Source: Apodemus sylvaticus
Taxonomy: Eukaryota; Chordata; Mammalia; Rodentia; Muridae
Length of the DNA: 64,000 bases
Assembly: GCF_947179515.1 (NCBI RefSeq)
Contig: NC_067481.1
Span: 20,988,016 to 21,052,015, forward strand
Direction: 5' to 3'
Position 1 is the stretch's first letter; each line of letters begins with the position of its first letter. The notes beneath the pieces are model-generated. The model worked only from the letters and a program-made list of their open reading frames with translations, was not told the origin of the DNA and did no database searches. Made by a program: the position numbers and the translations under genes. Shown here one piece after another: positions 21,224 to 31,469 of this stretch.

Positions 21224-21271
21224 TGGCACCCAATGTGGGGCCCAAACCCACAACCCTGAGATTAAGAGTCT
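21224..21271 (-). pseudogene. tRNA-Lys(CTT) 3'-half retrosequence including CCA
   Basis: The reverse complement matches the 3' 45 bases of tRNA-Lys(CTT) plus the post-transcriptional CCA (TGG at 21224-21226), at about 43 of 48 positions. The anticodon CTT is inside. Four of five differences are CpG decay. CCA is not gene-encoded, so this came through reverse transcription of a mature tRNA. It is not a functional tRNA gene, as the 5' half is missing. Confidence 0.75.
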
Positions 21272-21333
21272 TAAAGCGTTTAAGAACCATCGTTTAAAAA
21301 TAAGATTTGAAAGAATTGAAGTGACATATGTAT

Positions 21334-21362
21334 TAATTGATTGATTGATTGATTGATTGATT
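21334..21362. repeat. (ATTG)n microsatellite
   Basis: Seven ATTG/TTGA units. Confidence 0.95.
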
Positions 21363-21699
21363 AAAAGAAAGAGAAAGCACACCTTCCCCCAAGGCTCAGG
21401 GATCTTGCAGAAGATAGGGTAGAAAGAGTGTAAAAAATCAGGGAAGCAGTGAGTGTTTTGCTCACCCTTCCCCCACAAGCTGGGAACCCTCCCCTCCCTG
21501 CCCCCTTCCTTCCCTCCTCTGATCTGATCTCCTTCCTCCACCGTGCAGGCACAGAGAAAACTCTAGGCCAACACATTGTCCCTTGCCTCTGAAGTACCAG
21601 CAACCCGCCCAAGAGTGCCCACCTAGGGGCTCAACTTTTGACCATATATGGGCACAATCCCAGCTCCTAGCTGACATGTCACCACCCTTCCTCTAAGGC
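21363..21699. other. Unassigned, C-rich
   Basis: May be the 5' part of the LTR-like segment that follows. No repeat named with confidence. Confidence 0.3.
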
Positions 21700-21845
21700 G
21701 TGTAAGACCCCCTTGCCTTAGCCCGGGTGAGCAATTTCCCTGGCCCTGTTCCTCGGGAGCGATCAACCCACCTGGGAGCAGATCTAATAAACCTGCCTTT
21801 ATCTGTTTTTAATCTGGTCTAATCTGGTCTCTATTGCATTGGTGG
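21700..21845 (+). mobile_element. LTR-like 3' segment with AATAAA
   Basis: 'GACCCCCTTGCCTTAGCC' is followed by AATAAACC (21787-21794) and T-rich sequence with a repeated TCTGGTCTAA word, a retroviral R/U5 style. The family was not identified. Confidence 0.45.
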
Positions 21846-22244
21846 AAAACCTATTAGTGGGCAGCTGCATATATGAGCGCACAGCAGCTGTGACAGCAGG
21901 CGTGGGACCCATGCAGGTTCAAGTCAGACCAAGTTGCAGCACGGAGAGGGAGGTCAGCATGAAGTCCCACTCCAGCCTCGGGGCTATCGGCAATGGGTAG
22001 CGTCCAGGAGAGAGAGAATCGACTTTCTTTAGGTGTATAGCCCCAGTAAGTCCACCACTCTCCAGCAGAAGGATACACACCCAAGAATATTTGGGCAGCA
22101 CAAATTAGACTTGATAGGTGCTGGGTGGGTAGGGAAGGAAATGGATCCAGGAGGAGTTAGGGGAGGTGATGAATGTGAGCAAAAACTACTGTTCAAAATG
22201 CAAAATTCTCAAAGGAGTAACAAATTAGAACAAAAACTGAGAGT
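21846..22244. other. Unassigned, possibly ERV-related
   Basis: Follows the LTR-like segment directly. No open frame or motif of note. Confidence 0.3.
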
Positions 22245-22320
22245 CAGACAGGCACACAGACTGACTGACAGATGGACTGACTGACACAGACAGACAAGAC
22301 AGACAGACAGACGGACAGAC
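22245..22320. repeat. (ACTG)n/(AGAC)n imperfect tetranucleotide repeat
   Basis: Mixed GACT and GACA units with single-base interruptions. Confidence 0.9.
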
Positions 22321-22615
22321 TTGGGTCCCAGCTCTAGAGATCCAACTCAAAGGTAAAAATATAAATTTATTGAATGACCTATTCCACTCCAGGTATATTC
22401 CCAAGGTTTCGAAAACATAAGTCCATACAAAACCTTCTTCTACCCCAACATTGCTAGCAGCATCACTCATACATTTGAAAGCAACCTAAAATTAATAATT
22501 GATGAATATATGCCTTCAATGTGGAGTGTCTACACAGTGAGAAATTATACAACCAGAAGATGAGGTCAAGTACTGACATACCCCACCGCACAGGTGAACC
22601 TTGAAAACATATACT
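22321..22615. other. Intergenic, AT-rich
   Basis: Nothing recognised. Confidence 0.3.
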
Positions 22616-22825
22616 AGCTGGGTGGTGGTGGCGCACGCCTGTAATCCCAGCACTCTGGGAGGCAGAGGCAGGCAGATTTCTGAGTTTGAGGCCAGCCTGG
22701 TCTACAGAGTGAGTTCCAGGACAGCCAGGGCTATACAGAGAAACCCTTTCTCGAAAAAACCAAAATCCAAAAAACAACAACAAAAAAACCCCCCAAAAAA
22801 CCCCCCCCCAAAAAAACAAAAGAAA
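22616..22825 (+). repeat. B1 SINE with A/C-rich tail
   Basis: Near-consensus B1 to 'CCCTTTCTCGAAAAAAC', then A-runs broken by C-runs (22790-22815). 'AACATATACTAG' occurs on both sides (22605-22616 and 22825-22836), a target-site duplication. Confidence 0.97.
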
Positions 22826-22969
22826 ACATATACTAGGCAAAAGAAGCTTGTCTCTAATGTTTGGATCACAAATTGTGTCCATAGAGACAGAGCTAAATGA
22901 GTCATTTCCAGGGGCTGTACACCAAGGGGATAAGAGACCAATTGTGGATGTGTGTGGCATTTCTTTGTG

Positions 22970-23159
22970 AGTAGAGGCTGGCTATGAGCACATGGAGAGA
23001 GAAGGGGGAGGGGAATGGGGGAGAGAGAAGATAAAGAGTAGGAGCAAGAGGAGAGAGCAAGAGAGAGAGGAGGGGGCAAGCAGCCCCTTTTATAGTGAGT
23101 CAGGTACACCTGGCTGTTGCTAGGTAACTGTAGGGCGGAGCCTAGACTACATGCCAACA
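22970..23159 (-). mobile_element. Truncated LTR, same family as 12840-13255
   Basis: On the - strand it starts TGTTGGCATGTAGTC at 23159, has CAGTTACCTAGCAACAGCC and TATAAAAG (23087-23094 complement), then a C/T-rich leader ending near 22970 before any AATAAA. So the U3 and promoter are present and the 3' part is lost. Confidence 0.75.
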
Positions 23160-23185
23160 GGTAGTAGTGATGGTTGCACAATCAC

Positions 23186-23527
23186 ATATTAGTCAGGGTT
23201 TCTGTTGCTTTGACAAAACACCATGACTAAGGCAACTTACAAAAGAAAGCATTCAGTCGCGTTTACAGTTTGGTTAGAGGCCATGATTGGAGGAGCAGAA
23301 GGATGGCAGCGGCAACCACTGAGAGCTCACGCCTTGATCCACAAGTCGGAGGCAGACAGAGAACACTGCAGATGGCGTCGGGTCTTCTGAAACCTCAAAG
23401 CCTGTCCTAGTGGCACGCCTCCTCCAAGGCCACACCCACAATCCTTCCCAAACAGTTCCACCAATTGGGGACAATGGATTCAACCATAGGAGCCTGTGGG
23501 GGGCCATCCCCATTCAAACCACCACAC
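23186..23527 (-). mobile_element. Old rodent interspersed repeat, family unresolved
   Basis: 'AGTCAGGGTTTCTGTTGCTT', 'ACAGTTCCACCAATTGGGGA' and 'TTCAAACCACCACA' are words I know from a very common mouse repeat (LTR or L1-related). It lies directly left-to-right after the LTR head. Confidence 0.6.
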
Positions 23528-23751
23528 TTGTGAAGACACTAAACCCACCAAATTAGACACCCTATGTATGAGACGCATTGCTAAGGATGTTCATGTAAAA
23601 AATAAATTAGGAAAATCCAGTGATGGTACGATGATCTCAAGCTAAATATGATGTATCATCTCTTACAGTCAATAAGGAGTTCTCCTGGAAGACATGAAAG
23701 GCAGTGGACTCAGCGTGAGAATTCAATCAAATAAGAACGTGAACAATGAGC
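23528..23751. other. Intergenic
   Basis: AT-rich. Nothing recognised. Confidence 0.3.
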
Positions 23752-23870
23752 AGAGCAGGTGGCGTGTGCCTGTAATGCCAGCAACAGGGAAGCCGAGGCC
23801 AGAGGATGGGCAGGTAGTTCAAGATCATCCTTGGCTACAGACAGAGTTCAAGACCAGCCTGATCCTATTT
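23752..23870 (+). repeat. Diverged B1-like SINE
   Basis: 'CAGGTGGCGTGTGCCTGTAA', 'GAAGCCGAGGCCAGAGGATG' and 'GTTCAAGACCAGCCTGATCC'. Confidence 0.65.
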
Positions 23871-24209
23871 CTATGCCCCTACATTAAAAAAGGAAGAAAT
23901 ATGCGAATCACAGAGCCCACAATATCTGACATATTCTGGCTGAAGCTCTCAGAATGTCTAATGTAGAGTTTCCTCCCTTCTCCTCCCCTCCCCCACCCTG
24001 CCTCCCCCTTTATTGTGCTGGGTTCTGAAGTAAAGTCTCCGAGCATGTTAAGCATGCCTTCTCCCTTGGGACTCCTCCAGCCCGCCCAATGGTGCCCTTC
24101 CAACAAGCTCCCTATTGCTACTCTAGACAGAGTATACCAAGATGTTTTGGTGTTCTGATTATCTCTAGATTATACAATTGCTTTCCTTCTCTTTTTAAAA
24201 ACCTAATGT
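23871..24209. other. Unassigned intergenic
   Basis: Includes a C-rich stretch 23965-24010. No named repeat. Confidence 0.3.
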
Positions 24210-24278
24210 AATGTAATCACATTTATCTGTGACATTTATGTAATCACAGATGACATAATGTAATCACATTTATCTGTG
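24210..24278. repeat. 22-base direct repeat, period 47
   Basis: AATGTAATCACATTTATCTG continues TG at 24210-24231 and again, identical, at 24257-24278. A partial third copy (TGTAATCACAG) sits between. Each unit contains a GATA-type TTATCT. Confidence 0.9.
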
Positions 24279-24284
24279 GATGGG

Positions 24285-24500
24285 AAAGAACAGCAGTTAA
24301 CGGCTGTTCTTTCAGAGGATCCAGGTTTGGTTCTCAACACCTGCATGATGGCTTTCAATGGTTTGTAACCACAGTTCCAAGGGATTTGATGTCTTCTTTT
24401 GTCCTCTAAGGGCACGAGGCATACATAAAGTGCACATGCAGGCAAAATGCACACGTGTGCGCACACGCACAAATAAATATACAAATAAAAATGCAAAGGA
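24285..24500 (+). repeat. B3 SINE
   Basis: 'AGCAGTTAACGGCTGTTCTT', 'GGTTCTCAACACCTGCATGA', 'TTTGTCCTCTAAGGGCACGA', then a CA-rich and AAATAAA tail. Confidence 0.8.
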
Positions 24501-25445
24501 AATGATAAGGAATGCTAAATGCCAATCCCTCATGGCTAGCTGGCGCTGGCAAGAAGCTAGCTGGGAAACACAGAAGGTTTTGAAAACAGGTTCCTGCAGG
24601 GTTCAAATGGTCTTTCCTGAAACAGAGAAATGCCCATCAAGAGAAAACTTTCTCTAGAACCCCAGCCAGACCACAGCCCAACAGGGTTTTTTCTCTTGGC
24701 CGCAGTCATCCCACACCAGAAGGCCACCTGCAGAGCTGCTGGCTGTGAACAGAAAGTCAGCATGAGCCCAGCCCCCACCCTGGGGCCTCTCAGTGGGTAT
24801 CCCAGGACCTGCCAGGCTTTAGGCTTCTGACTAATGAATGGGAAGCTCTTCCTCCTTCCTTCCCTCCCTCCCTCCTCTCCAGGCATCCCAGGCTTTTCCA
24901 GTGGCCACCCAGAACTTAAATAAGCGCTCAATGGGCATGGCGAGACTCCGTCACAAAAATAAACCTAAATAATATCCCAGAAAATTGTAAATTGTGTATT
25001 TATAAATCGGAATGTATGAGGTGAGTTGTCTCATCCTGTATTATAGCTTTCATGAAACAAATAAGAACGCTTCCTTGGGCTAAAGTTAGAGTCGACATAT
25101 AGTTTATACCAGAAAGCACCCAGTCAGGCATCAATTTGTAGCATGCCTACTTCCAGGGGGAAATCTCTCTGGGACCCACAAGGTGCTCACAGCCCACAGC
25201 CAACTCAGGAAGGCCTCAGTATGGGCTGAAGGCTCAGGAGAGGAACACAACGCAGGCTGAATGCCTACCATCCAGCTAGCCACAGCCCACACGTGTGTAC
25301 AACTTCATACCACAGCACCCTGTGACCGAGCTTCCAGATGGGGATGGATATTTGGGATGTTAGGGATGCACAGGCCTTGTGACCAGAAGCATGGAGAAGC
25401 AGAACTATCAACCTGAAGTCAACTCATCTAACAAATTATTTGTCT
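24501..25445. other. Intergenic with a possible conserved AT-rich patch
   Basis: 24936-25090 is repeat-free and AT-rich, with GTATTTATAAATCGG (24997-25011), one base off a MEF2 consensus. Elsewhere nothing is recognised. Confidence 0.3.
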
Positions 25446-25535
25446 AATGTTTGCTTTTATGTGTGTGTATATTGGTATGTGTGTGTGTGTGTGTGTATGC
25501 ATGTGTGTGTGTGTGTGTGTGTGTATATACATTCG
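25446..25535. repeat. (TG)n imperfect microsatellite
   Basis: Two TG blocks with TA and CA interruptions. Confidence 0.95.
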
Positions 25536-25539
25536 TGTG

Positions 25540-25862
25540 GAAGTCAAATCTCAACATCAGATATCCTTCCCCAGGGGAGCCCAACTTGGTTTTGAAACAG
25601 TCTCTTTCATGGACCGTGGGCCTTTAGGTTAGGTGAGACTGGCTGGACAGCCCCAGGGACTCACCTCCTCTTCCTGTCCCCAGAGCTGGGATCACACCTG
25701 TGTGCTACCACATTGGATGTTTAATATAATGGGAGACAAAGTCAGGTCCTCATGTTTGTGTGGCAAACATTTTGTCTGTTGTGTTATCTTTCCAGTTCCT
25801 ATTTTTTTTCAAGTTTTCTTTGATGGTGTTGGGGATCAAAATTAGGGCCTTTTAAGTATTCT
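25540..25862 (-). repeat. B4-type SINE, old
   Basis: 'CCAGAGCTGGGATCACACCT' is followed by 'TCAGGTCCTCATGTTTGTGT' and 'TATCTTTCCAGTTCC', reverse B4 order. Confidence 0.65.
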
Positions 25863-25870
25863 AAGGACCT

Positions 25871-25871
<1 letters not shown>

Positions 25872-25906
<35 letters not shown>

Positions 25907-26052
25907 GTTTTTCGAGACAGGGTTTCTCTGTATAGCCCTGGCTGTCCTGGAACTCACTCTGTAGACCAGGCTGGCCTCGAACTCAGAAATCTGCCTGCCT
26001 CTGCCTCCCAGAGTGCTGGGATTACAGGTGTGCGCCACCACCACCCGGCTAT
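25872..26052 (-). repeat. B1 SINE with (TTG)n tail
   Basis: A reverse near-consensus B1 ('CGAGACAGGGTTTCTCTGTA' to 'GCGCCACCACCACCCGGC'). Its A-tail has expanded to (TTG)11 at 25872-25904. Confidence 0.97.
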
Positions 26053-26077
26053 GACTTTTTTTTTTAAAGGCTTAGTT

Positions 26078-26232
26078 AAGGACTCAAGCATGGTAGCACA
26101 TCCTTGTCATCCCATTTGGGAACTGAGGTGGATTAGCAGTTCAAGGGCATCCTTGGCTATATAGCAATTTCAAGGTTAGCTTTTGTTACACAATATCCCA
26201 TCTAAATAAAATAAAACAGTAAAATAAAATAG
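26078..26232 (+). repeat. B1/ID-like SINE with AAATA-rich tail
   Basis: 'AAGCATGGTAGCACATCCTT', 'TTCAAGGGCATCCTTGGCTA', then (AAATA)n. Confidence 0.65.
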
Positions 26233-26264
26233 CATCTTAGATAAATTTATATTATCCTTTATGT

Positions 26265-26615
26265 ATACGGTTGTTTTGTTTGTTTGTTTTGCTTTGCTTT
26301 GCCTTAAGACAGGATCTTACTATGTAGGCCAGGCTGGCCTTGAACAAGTGATCCTTCTAACTTGGCTTTTTGAGTGGTGGTATTATAGGCATGAACCACT
26401 AGACTCTATTGGTTTGGTTTGGTTTGGTTTGGTTTGGTTTGGTTTGGTTTGGTTTGATCTGGTCTGGTCTGGTCTGGTCTGGTCTGGTTTGGTTTGGTTT
26501 GGTTTGGTTTGGTTGAGACAAGGTCTGCTATGTAGCCTGAGCTTCCCTGGTACTCACAGCAACTCTCCTGCCTTAACCTCCCAAGTTCCGCCCAAGTGTC
26601 ACCACGCCCAGCAGC
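26265..26615 (-). repeat. B1-like SINE pair around (GGTTT)n/(GGTCT)n
   Basis: Reverse B1-like sequence at 26300-26400 ('AAGACAGGATCTTACTATGT') and again at 26514-26615 ('GAGACAAGGTCTGCTATGTA'). Between them is a pentamer array at 26408-26513: a GGTTT block, a GGTCT core, then GGTTT again. Confidence 0.8.
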
Positions 26616-26639
26616 TCCCTCGTATACCTGCATCCATGG

Positions 26640-27160
26640 CTCATGATGAGACTAAATCAGAGTGGCAACCCCAACAGCCTCCCAACTAGACAGGGTCGCT
26701 ATCTACCTAAAACCCCTAAGGGCAGTAGCTCTGCTCCATCCTGGAATCCAGGGTCAAAGAAGCCACTGGGACCTAAAGTAATGAGGGGCAAAGAGGTCAA
26801 GTGGAAGATGCCAGGTAAGACCCAGTGGCCGAGGGGACACTGTGTGCAGAGTCAGAAGGGCCGGCTGGGAAAGGCTGGGTTCATCCAACATGAACAAGGT
26901 GCATGGGGTGGGGGGGACAGGACGACTCCCAAGAGGCTAAGGAAGACAGATCACTGTGACTATGGCTGGCTGATCTCATCTTTCTGCTCCTTCCCATGTG
27001 CCCAGAAGGACCTGGAACTACAGAGCTGCTCTGAGAGGAAAATCCAGAAGAGCTCTCGTTCACATCTGTAATTACCGAATTCAGTTGCAATTGATTAACT
27101 TGAGTTTGCTGCTGCTGGGCAAAATAGGGTCTCAAGGAGACATCAGGAAGAGAATTTGTA
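26640..27160. other. Intergenic, nothing recognised
   Basis: The open frames here have no family features. TAATTACCGAATTCAGTTGC near 27069 is an AT-rich patch. Confidence 0.3.
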
Positions 27161-27171
27161 TTTCCTATACA

Positions 27172-27292
27172 CATACACACACACATACACAGAGAGAGTG
27201 GGGAAGGGAGAGGGAGATGGGGGAGGGAGAGGGAGAGGGAGGAGAGGGAGGGAAGGAGGGAGGAAGGGAGGGAAGGAGAGGGAGAGGGAGAT
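27172..27292. repeat. (CA)n then purine-rich (GGGA)n array
   Basis: Short CA/TACA block followed by about 100 bases of G/A only, able to form triplex. Confidence 0.95.
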
Positions 27293-27529
27293 TACAGATC
27301 CATTTATTTCTTGTTTCTGTTCTGTCATTAGCTGACTGAGATGTACAGCCCTTCTGGCCGTGATCCCTCCGGCTTCATGCAGTAGTCACCACTACTGAAG
27401 TTGAAGATACATGCATGCAAGAGTGCATGCAGGAAAAACATGCAGTGGGGCATGGCCCTGAAGTGCAGTTTGCCTCAAGCCCCTCAGAACACAATTTGAT
27501 AAAAAAATAAAAATTAAAAAAATAGATGG
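27293..27529. other. Intergenic
   Basis: Nothing recognised; ends in an A-rich run. Confidence 0.3.
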
Positions 27530-27736
27530 CTAGCAGGGCAGTGGTGGTACACGCCTTTAATTCCAGCACTTGGGAGGCAGAGGTAGGTGGATTTCTGAGT
27601 TCGAGGCCAGTCTGGTCTACAGAGTGAGTTCCAGGACAGCCAGGGCTACCCAGAGACACTCTGTCTCGAAAAAACAAAAAATAAAAATTTTTAAAAAATA
27701 GATAGATGATAGATAGATAGATAGATAGATAGATAA
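27530..27736 (+). repeat. B1 SINE with (GATA)n tail
   Basis: Near-consensus B1 ('GCAGTGGTGGTACACGCCTT' to 'CTCTGTCTCGAAAAAAC'), then an A-rich link and (GATA)n at 27695-27736. Confidence 0.95.
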
Positions 27737-27904
27737 CCACTACAGACAGCCTACAGACTGGGTAGATTGTCCTGGGGACTTCAGAGTAGATGATCCTGGC
27801 CTTTTCGGCAACCGATTTACAATCTTTTGCAACAGCAGTTAGAAACAGCAGACACCCAGACTCCCTCCAGGAATTAAGCATCGCACCTGTTAACAGGATA
27901 CTTT

Positions 27905-28100
27905 GGGGGCTGTTGGCTGAGTTGACTGAGTGCTTGTTAGTACTCATGAGGACCTGAGTTCAGTCCTCAGCATGGCATAAACCTGATAGAGCGGCACATG
28001 CCTGCACTTGGGAGACAGATGGAGGGAGGATTTTGTTGAGTTCAAGACCAGCCTGAGCTGTACAGCAAGTCCTTGCCTTTAAAAAGCAAGCAGATCGAAA
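27905..28100 (+). repeat. B4 SINE
   Basis: An ID-like head ('GAGTGCTTGTTAGTACTCAT', 'CCTGAGTTCAGTCCTCAGCA') is joined to a B1-like tail ('GAGTTCAAGACCAGCCTGAG'). Confidence 0.75.
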
Positions 28101-28129
28101 AAATACAAAGACACTAAGTATATCTCTGG

Positions 28130-28300
28130 CTAATCAGTCAGTAAGTATTTATTGAATATTTATTATCTCTATTGAACCCCTACTGTGTATTAAATAACTG
28201 CTATGTGTTTTGAACATATACACCTGCTCTGGGTATAGTATACCTAATGTGTGTATCCAACACCCACTGTGTGCCAGGCTATTTCAGGCAGTTAGGATAT
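28130..28300 (+). repeat. Probable L2 LINE 3' fragment
   Basis: 'AGTATTTATTGAATATTTAT' and 'CACTGTGTGCCAGGC' match the L2 phrase for 'tatttattgagcacctactatgtgccaggc'. Confidence 0.55.
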
Positions 28301-30189
28301 TTTAGCAAATGAACAGTCGATGTAAACATAACAAATGGGCCCTGAGGATCTGTTTTTGTCTCTGCTCACATCAGTCCTGAGGAAACAGGTGTCCTTGCTT
28401 CACGCTGAGCAGACCGGTGATAAATTTAATTACAAGGCATTTCCTACCCACTCACCCCGACTCTCCTCCCCCTCCAATCTCCAGGCAAGGCCAACTTCAA
28501 AATCCCCCAGTCCTAGCAGAGGGCTCAAAGATCCCAGCCTATCCTTTTGCAGCTTGTGGGAATGTCCCTAGAGGAACGATCTTTGATTTTTTTCTTTTCT
28601 TTTATGAGATACAGAATGTTTAATTATCCCATGGCTGTAGAGGTGGTTTTCATTTGTCGGAATTCAGAGCAGTAGAGAGGTCCTGGGAAGACTCTTGTGT
28701 TAGGCTAAGGCTGCCCTGGTAGCTCTCTGGGCTGACCTCCCCCCCCCACCCCCCCAGGCATGAACAGTAAGAATTCTTTGAAAGCCTCCACTGCATGTGG
28801 CCTTCGGGATTACCAATGGCCTCTGTGGGCAGTTTAATTAATAAATGTCCATTGCTTGTCATTTGCCATTAGCAAACCAGGGGGGTTTGGACGAGAGGGG
28901 CTGAGAGGCCAGGAAAGCCGGCTGTAAGCCCAGTGCATGGGCGAATTAAAATTTTAGTTATCAATCCCACACTCGCGCGCGCGCATCATACCAGGCTGTG
29001 CCTGGCAGCCCCACACCATACCCCTCTGGCTCGGATGCCATGCTCACGGACTTTTGGGAAGGCTGTTTAGCCATGCTGGTGGGAATCCATTCTTACAACT
29101 TCTATCTCAGGCAAGCCCCACAAGATCACGTGAACACCTTTCTTCTACGAACTCTGTGGAAGGATAGCGCCCACCTCCAGCACCAGGTGAAATGGACAGT
29201 GTTTGGTCAAGACACTGCACGGAGTCTGGGGCACAGTCAGCACTCAACGAACCCTCCCAGTTAATGTAATAATACTTCAGCTCTCAAGGGATGCTCTTGG
29301 GCCTGGGAAGACAGTGCCTAGAAAGAGAGGCAGAGGCTGGAAAAGCCATGAATGGCTGGTTTATGCTGCGCCGTTGGTCCAGTGAGTCCAGGTCTCAGAG
29401 GCCCAAGAAGTAATATCAAGTTTACTGTGTATCTGTTGGCTCCTGCCTGGCTCTGTACCCTTTGCTCCTGCGTGGGGCTCATGGGATGTTCGAGGCTGGG
29501 TAACCTCTATGGAGAAAGAGATAAGACTGGATGAACCATGGTTAGCACTAGAAACTTCTACGAGGCAGGGAGGCACCTAGGATGGGGTCTCACACTGGCT
29601 AGAGCAAGTCACACTGTCCCCCCCAGGCTAAGGAAGTCAGTGGGTCAGGGAAGTAATATTCTTCTAAAGAGAGGAACAGACGTTTTTCGAACATTGGCGC
29701 AATGAAGTTTGCATATGGCTGTGGATAACGAGACAGGCCCTTATCAATGCAGGTGCTAGGAAGTAAAAGGGCAAGGGTCAGAGGTCAGGGAGGGTCTCCT
29801 GAGGAGGTGGCAGGATGCTTCTTGCAGAAGGAATCAGAGTTCACTAGGTGGAGAAAAGAAGGGGCATCTGGGGAAGGAAGGGACGAAGCTGTGGAGATGG
29901 CTTGGTAGCTCCGGGTGTCTGAGCTGGGGGTGTGACCGGGATGAGCTAGGTTGGGATTCTGCTGGCTGTGTCCAACAAGCTAAGAGACAGATTAGTTCTG
30001 AATAGTCAGACATGTCTTAAAGAAGGGGGAGATGGAATGGAGGGCTGTTTCTTCCAAAATGCCAAGAAAAAGGCACAACTAGGGCTTAATCGGGGAGAAT
30101 CCACAGGTGGGTTGGGGGTGGGGTGGGAGGAATCCAAGCCGTCCTCATGGGGTGCCAGGAGGGTCACACTGCAGGGCACAGGATTGGGC
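28301..30189. other. Long stretch almost free of SINEs
   Basis: 1.9 kb with no B1-B4 element recognised. Contents: a C-rich run at 28740-28756, TAAAATTTTAGTTATCAATC near 28946, and an 11-base CG run (28974-28984). Low SINE density next to the CpG island suggests the area is under constraint. No exon supported. Confidence 0.4.
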
Positions 30190-30199
30190 CTGGGTCCCT

Positions 30200-30560
30200 A
30201 ACAAACCAGGAGGACCCGCGCGAACCCCCTCCGCCCCCTCCCCCCATTCTACCCCGTGTGGCATCCAGCGCCTCCTCGGGCCCCCGCAGGCCAAGCCTGG
30301 CGGCTATTTGTGTGGGATCCGATTGTAATTTGGGCCCCTGTGGGCCGCAGTCAATTGTCGCGTTTGCACAGCGCCAGGCTGAAATAGCCCGGCGCGCGGC
30401 CCAGGAAATGAGCTCAGGCCCCGGCCGTGGCCAGCGCTGGGCTCCGGCTCCCCTGCCCGGCGCCCGGCCGCGACCGCCCGGCGCGGCTATTTTTTCATTT
30501 GACCGACTTCAACAGGCAATTTGAATTATGAGCATGAAAACGTGCCTCGGGCTCTGTCTG
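30200..30560. promoter_or_regulatory. Orphan CpG island, candidate enhancer or promoter
   Basis: By hand count there are more than 30 CpG in about 330 bases, GC-rich throughout 30205-30490. That is far above the surrounding DNA, where CpG is scarce. GGCTATTT occurs at 30302-30309 and 30485-30492, and its complement AAATAGCC at 30382-30389. The right edge is AT-rich with TTTTTTCATTTGACC and CAATTTGAATTATGAG. No known gene starts here. It could be an enhancer CpG island, or the promoter of an unannotated non-coding RNA. Ancient conservation is likely but not tested. Confidence 0.5.
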
Positions 30561-30811
30561 CCACCAAAGGCTCGAAGAGAGTGGGAGTCGCTGGCATGGG
30601 TCCCGAGAGCCTCCTCTGGGGTCGGGGTGGGGACGAAGCGAGGCCGGATCCGGGAGGCCACCTTCAAGAAAGCAACAAAGAAAGTCATTATTCCCTGGGA
30701 ACAGGTGGCAGTTTTACAGAGTGGAGTCTCACTGTTAGGACTCTTGAACATTTGAAAAACTGTGTATCCATTTTGGCATCTTTTCCCCACACAACCATAC
30801 ATATAATATAC
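30561..30811. other. Unique sequence right of CpG island
   Basis: GC-rich to 30660, then AT-rich. No repeat recognised. Confidence 0.35.
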
Positions 30812-30842
<31 letters not shown>

Positions 30843-30843
30843 T

Positions 30844-30879
<36 letters not shown>
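30812..30879. repeat. (CA)n-(TG)n palindromic microsatellite
   Basis: (CA)15 is followed at once by TGTGTA(TG)n, so the two halves are complementary and can form a hairpin or cruciform of about 30 bp. Confidence 0.95.
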
Positions 30880-30880
<1 letters not shown>

Positions 30881-30924
30881 AATATTGCAACTATCACAAC
30901 ATACAGAATTCTGGGCCTGAAATT

Positions 30925-31440
30925 TGAAATATATTAATATTTGTATTAATTCTTTGAGAATTTTATACTGTATTTTGATCATATTAGCCCCAACCCCTTC
31001 CCATCAATGCCTCCCAGATCCAACCCCATCTCCCTACCACCCAAAACTTCATGTTTATTTTTTAATTAATAACCAATCAATTCTAATTTGTGCCATCCAC
31101 ATATTTCTGGGTGAGGGGCCATCTACTTAAGTGGGTGAAACGGGTGAAGATAGATGATCAACCTGTCCGGAGGACATCCTTAAAGAAAACAGACTCTCCC
31201 TTCTGCAGAAGCTGACAGCTGCCCATAAGTCCTTGGGGAGGAGTGGAGACTCCTGAACCCCTCCCACTTAGGGCTAGAATATCAACTGGCTTGATTCTGT
31301 GCCTGGTCTCCTGCAGGCAACTGTGCCCACTGTGAGGTCATGTGTGTCGTGATCCTGTCATGTCCAGAAGACGTTGATGGCTCTGGTCCCCTCTGACCTC
31401 TGACTGTTACAACTTTTCCTTTCCCTTCTGTGACTAGATC
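30925..31440. mobile_element. Rodent LINE-1 (Lx-like) fragment
   Basis: 'AATTCTTTGAGAATTTTATA', 'TATTTTGATCATATTAGCCC' and 'CCTCCCAGATCCAACCCCAT' are words of rodent L1 ends. No ORF2 frame remains. Confidence 0.6.
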
Positions 31441-31469
31441 TGAATTTATTTATTATTTATTTTTAGAAC

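Noticed and set aside
21224..21271. Functional tRNA-Lys gene
   Set aside because: Only the 3' half is present and CCA is encoded, so it is a retrosequence.
22463..22960. 165-codon - strand frame
   Set aside because: It reads through a reversed B1 SINE and its C/A tail; the peptide is the usual B1 translation.
27375..27947. 190-codon - strand frame
   Set aside because: It runs through a B1 SINE and a GATA array (Ser-Ile-Tyr-Leu repeats); no real protein signature.
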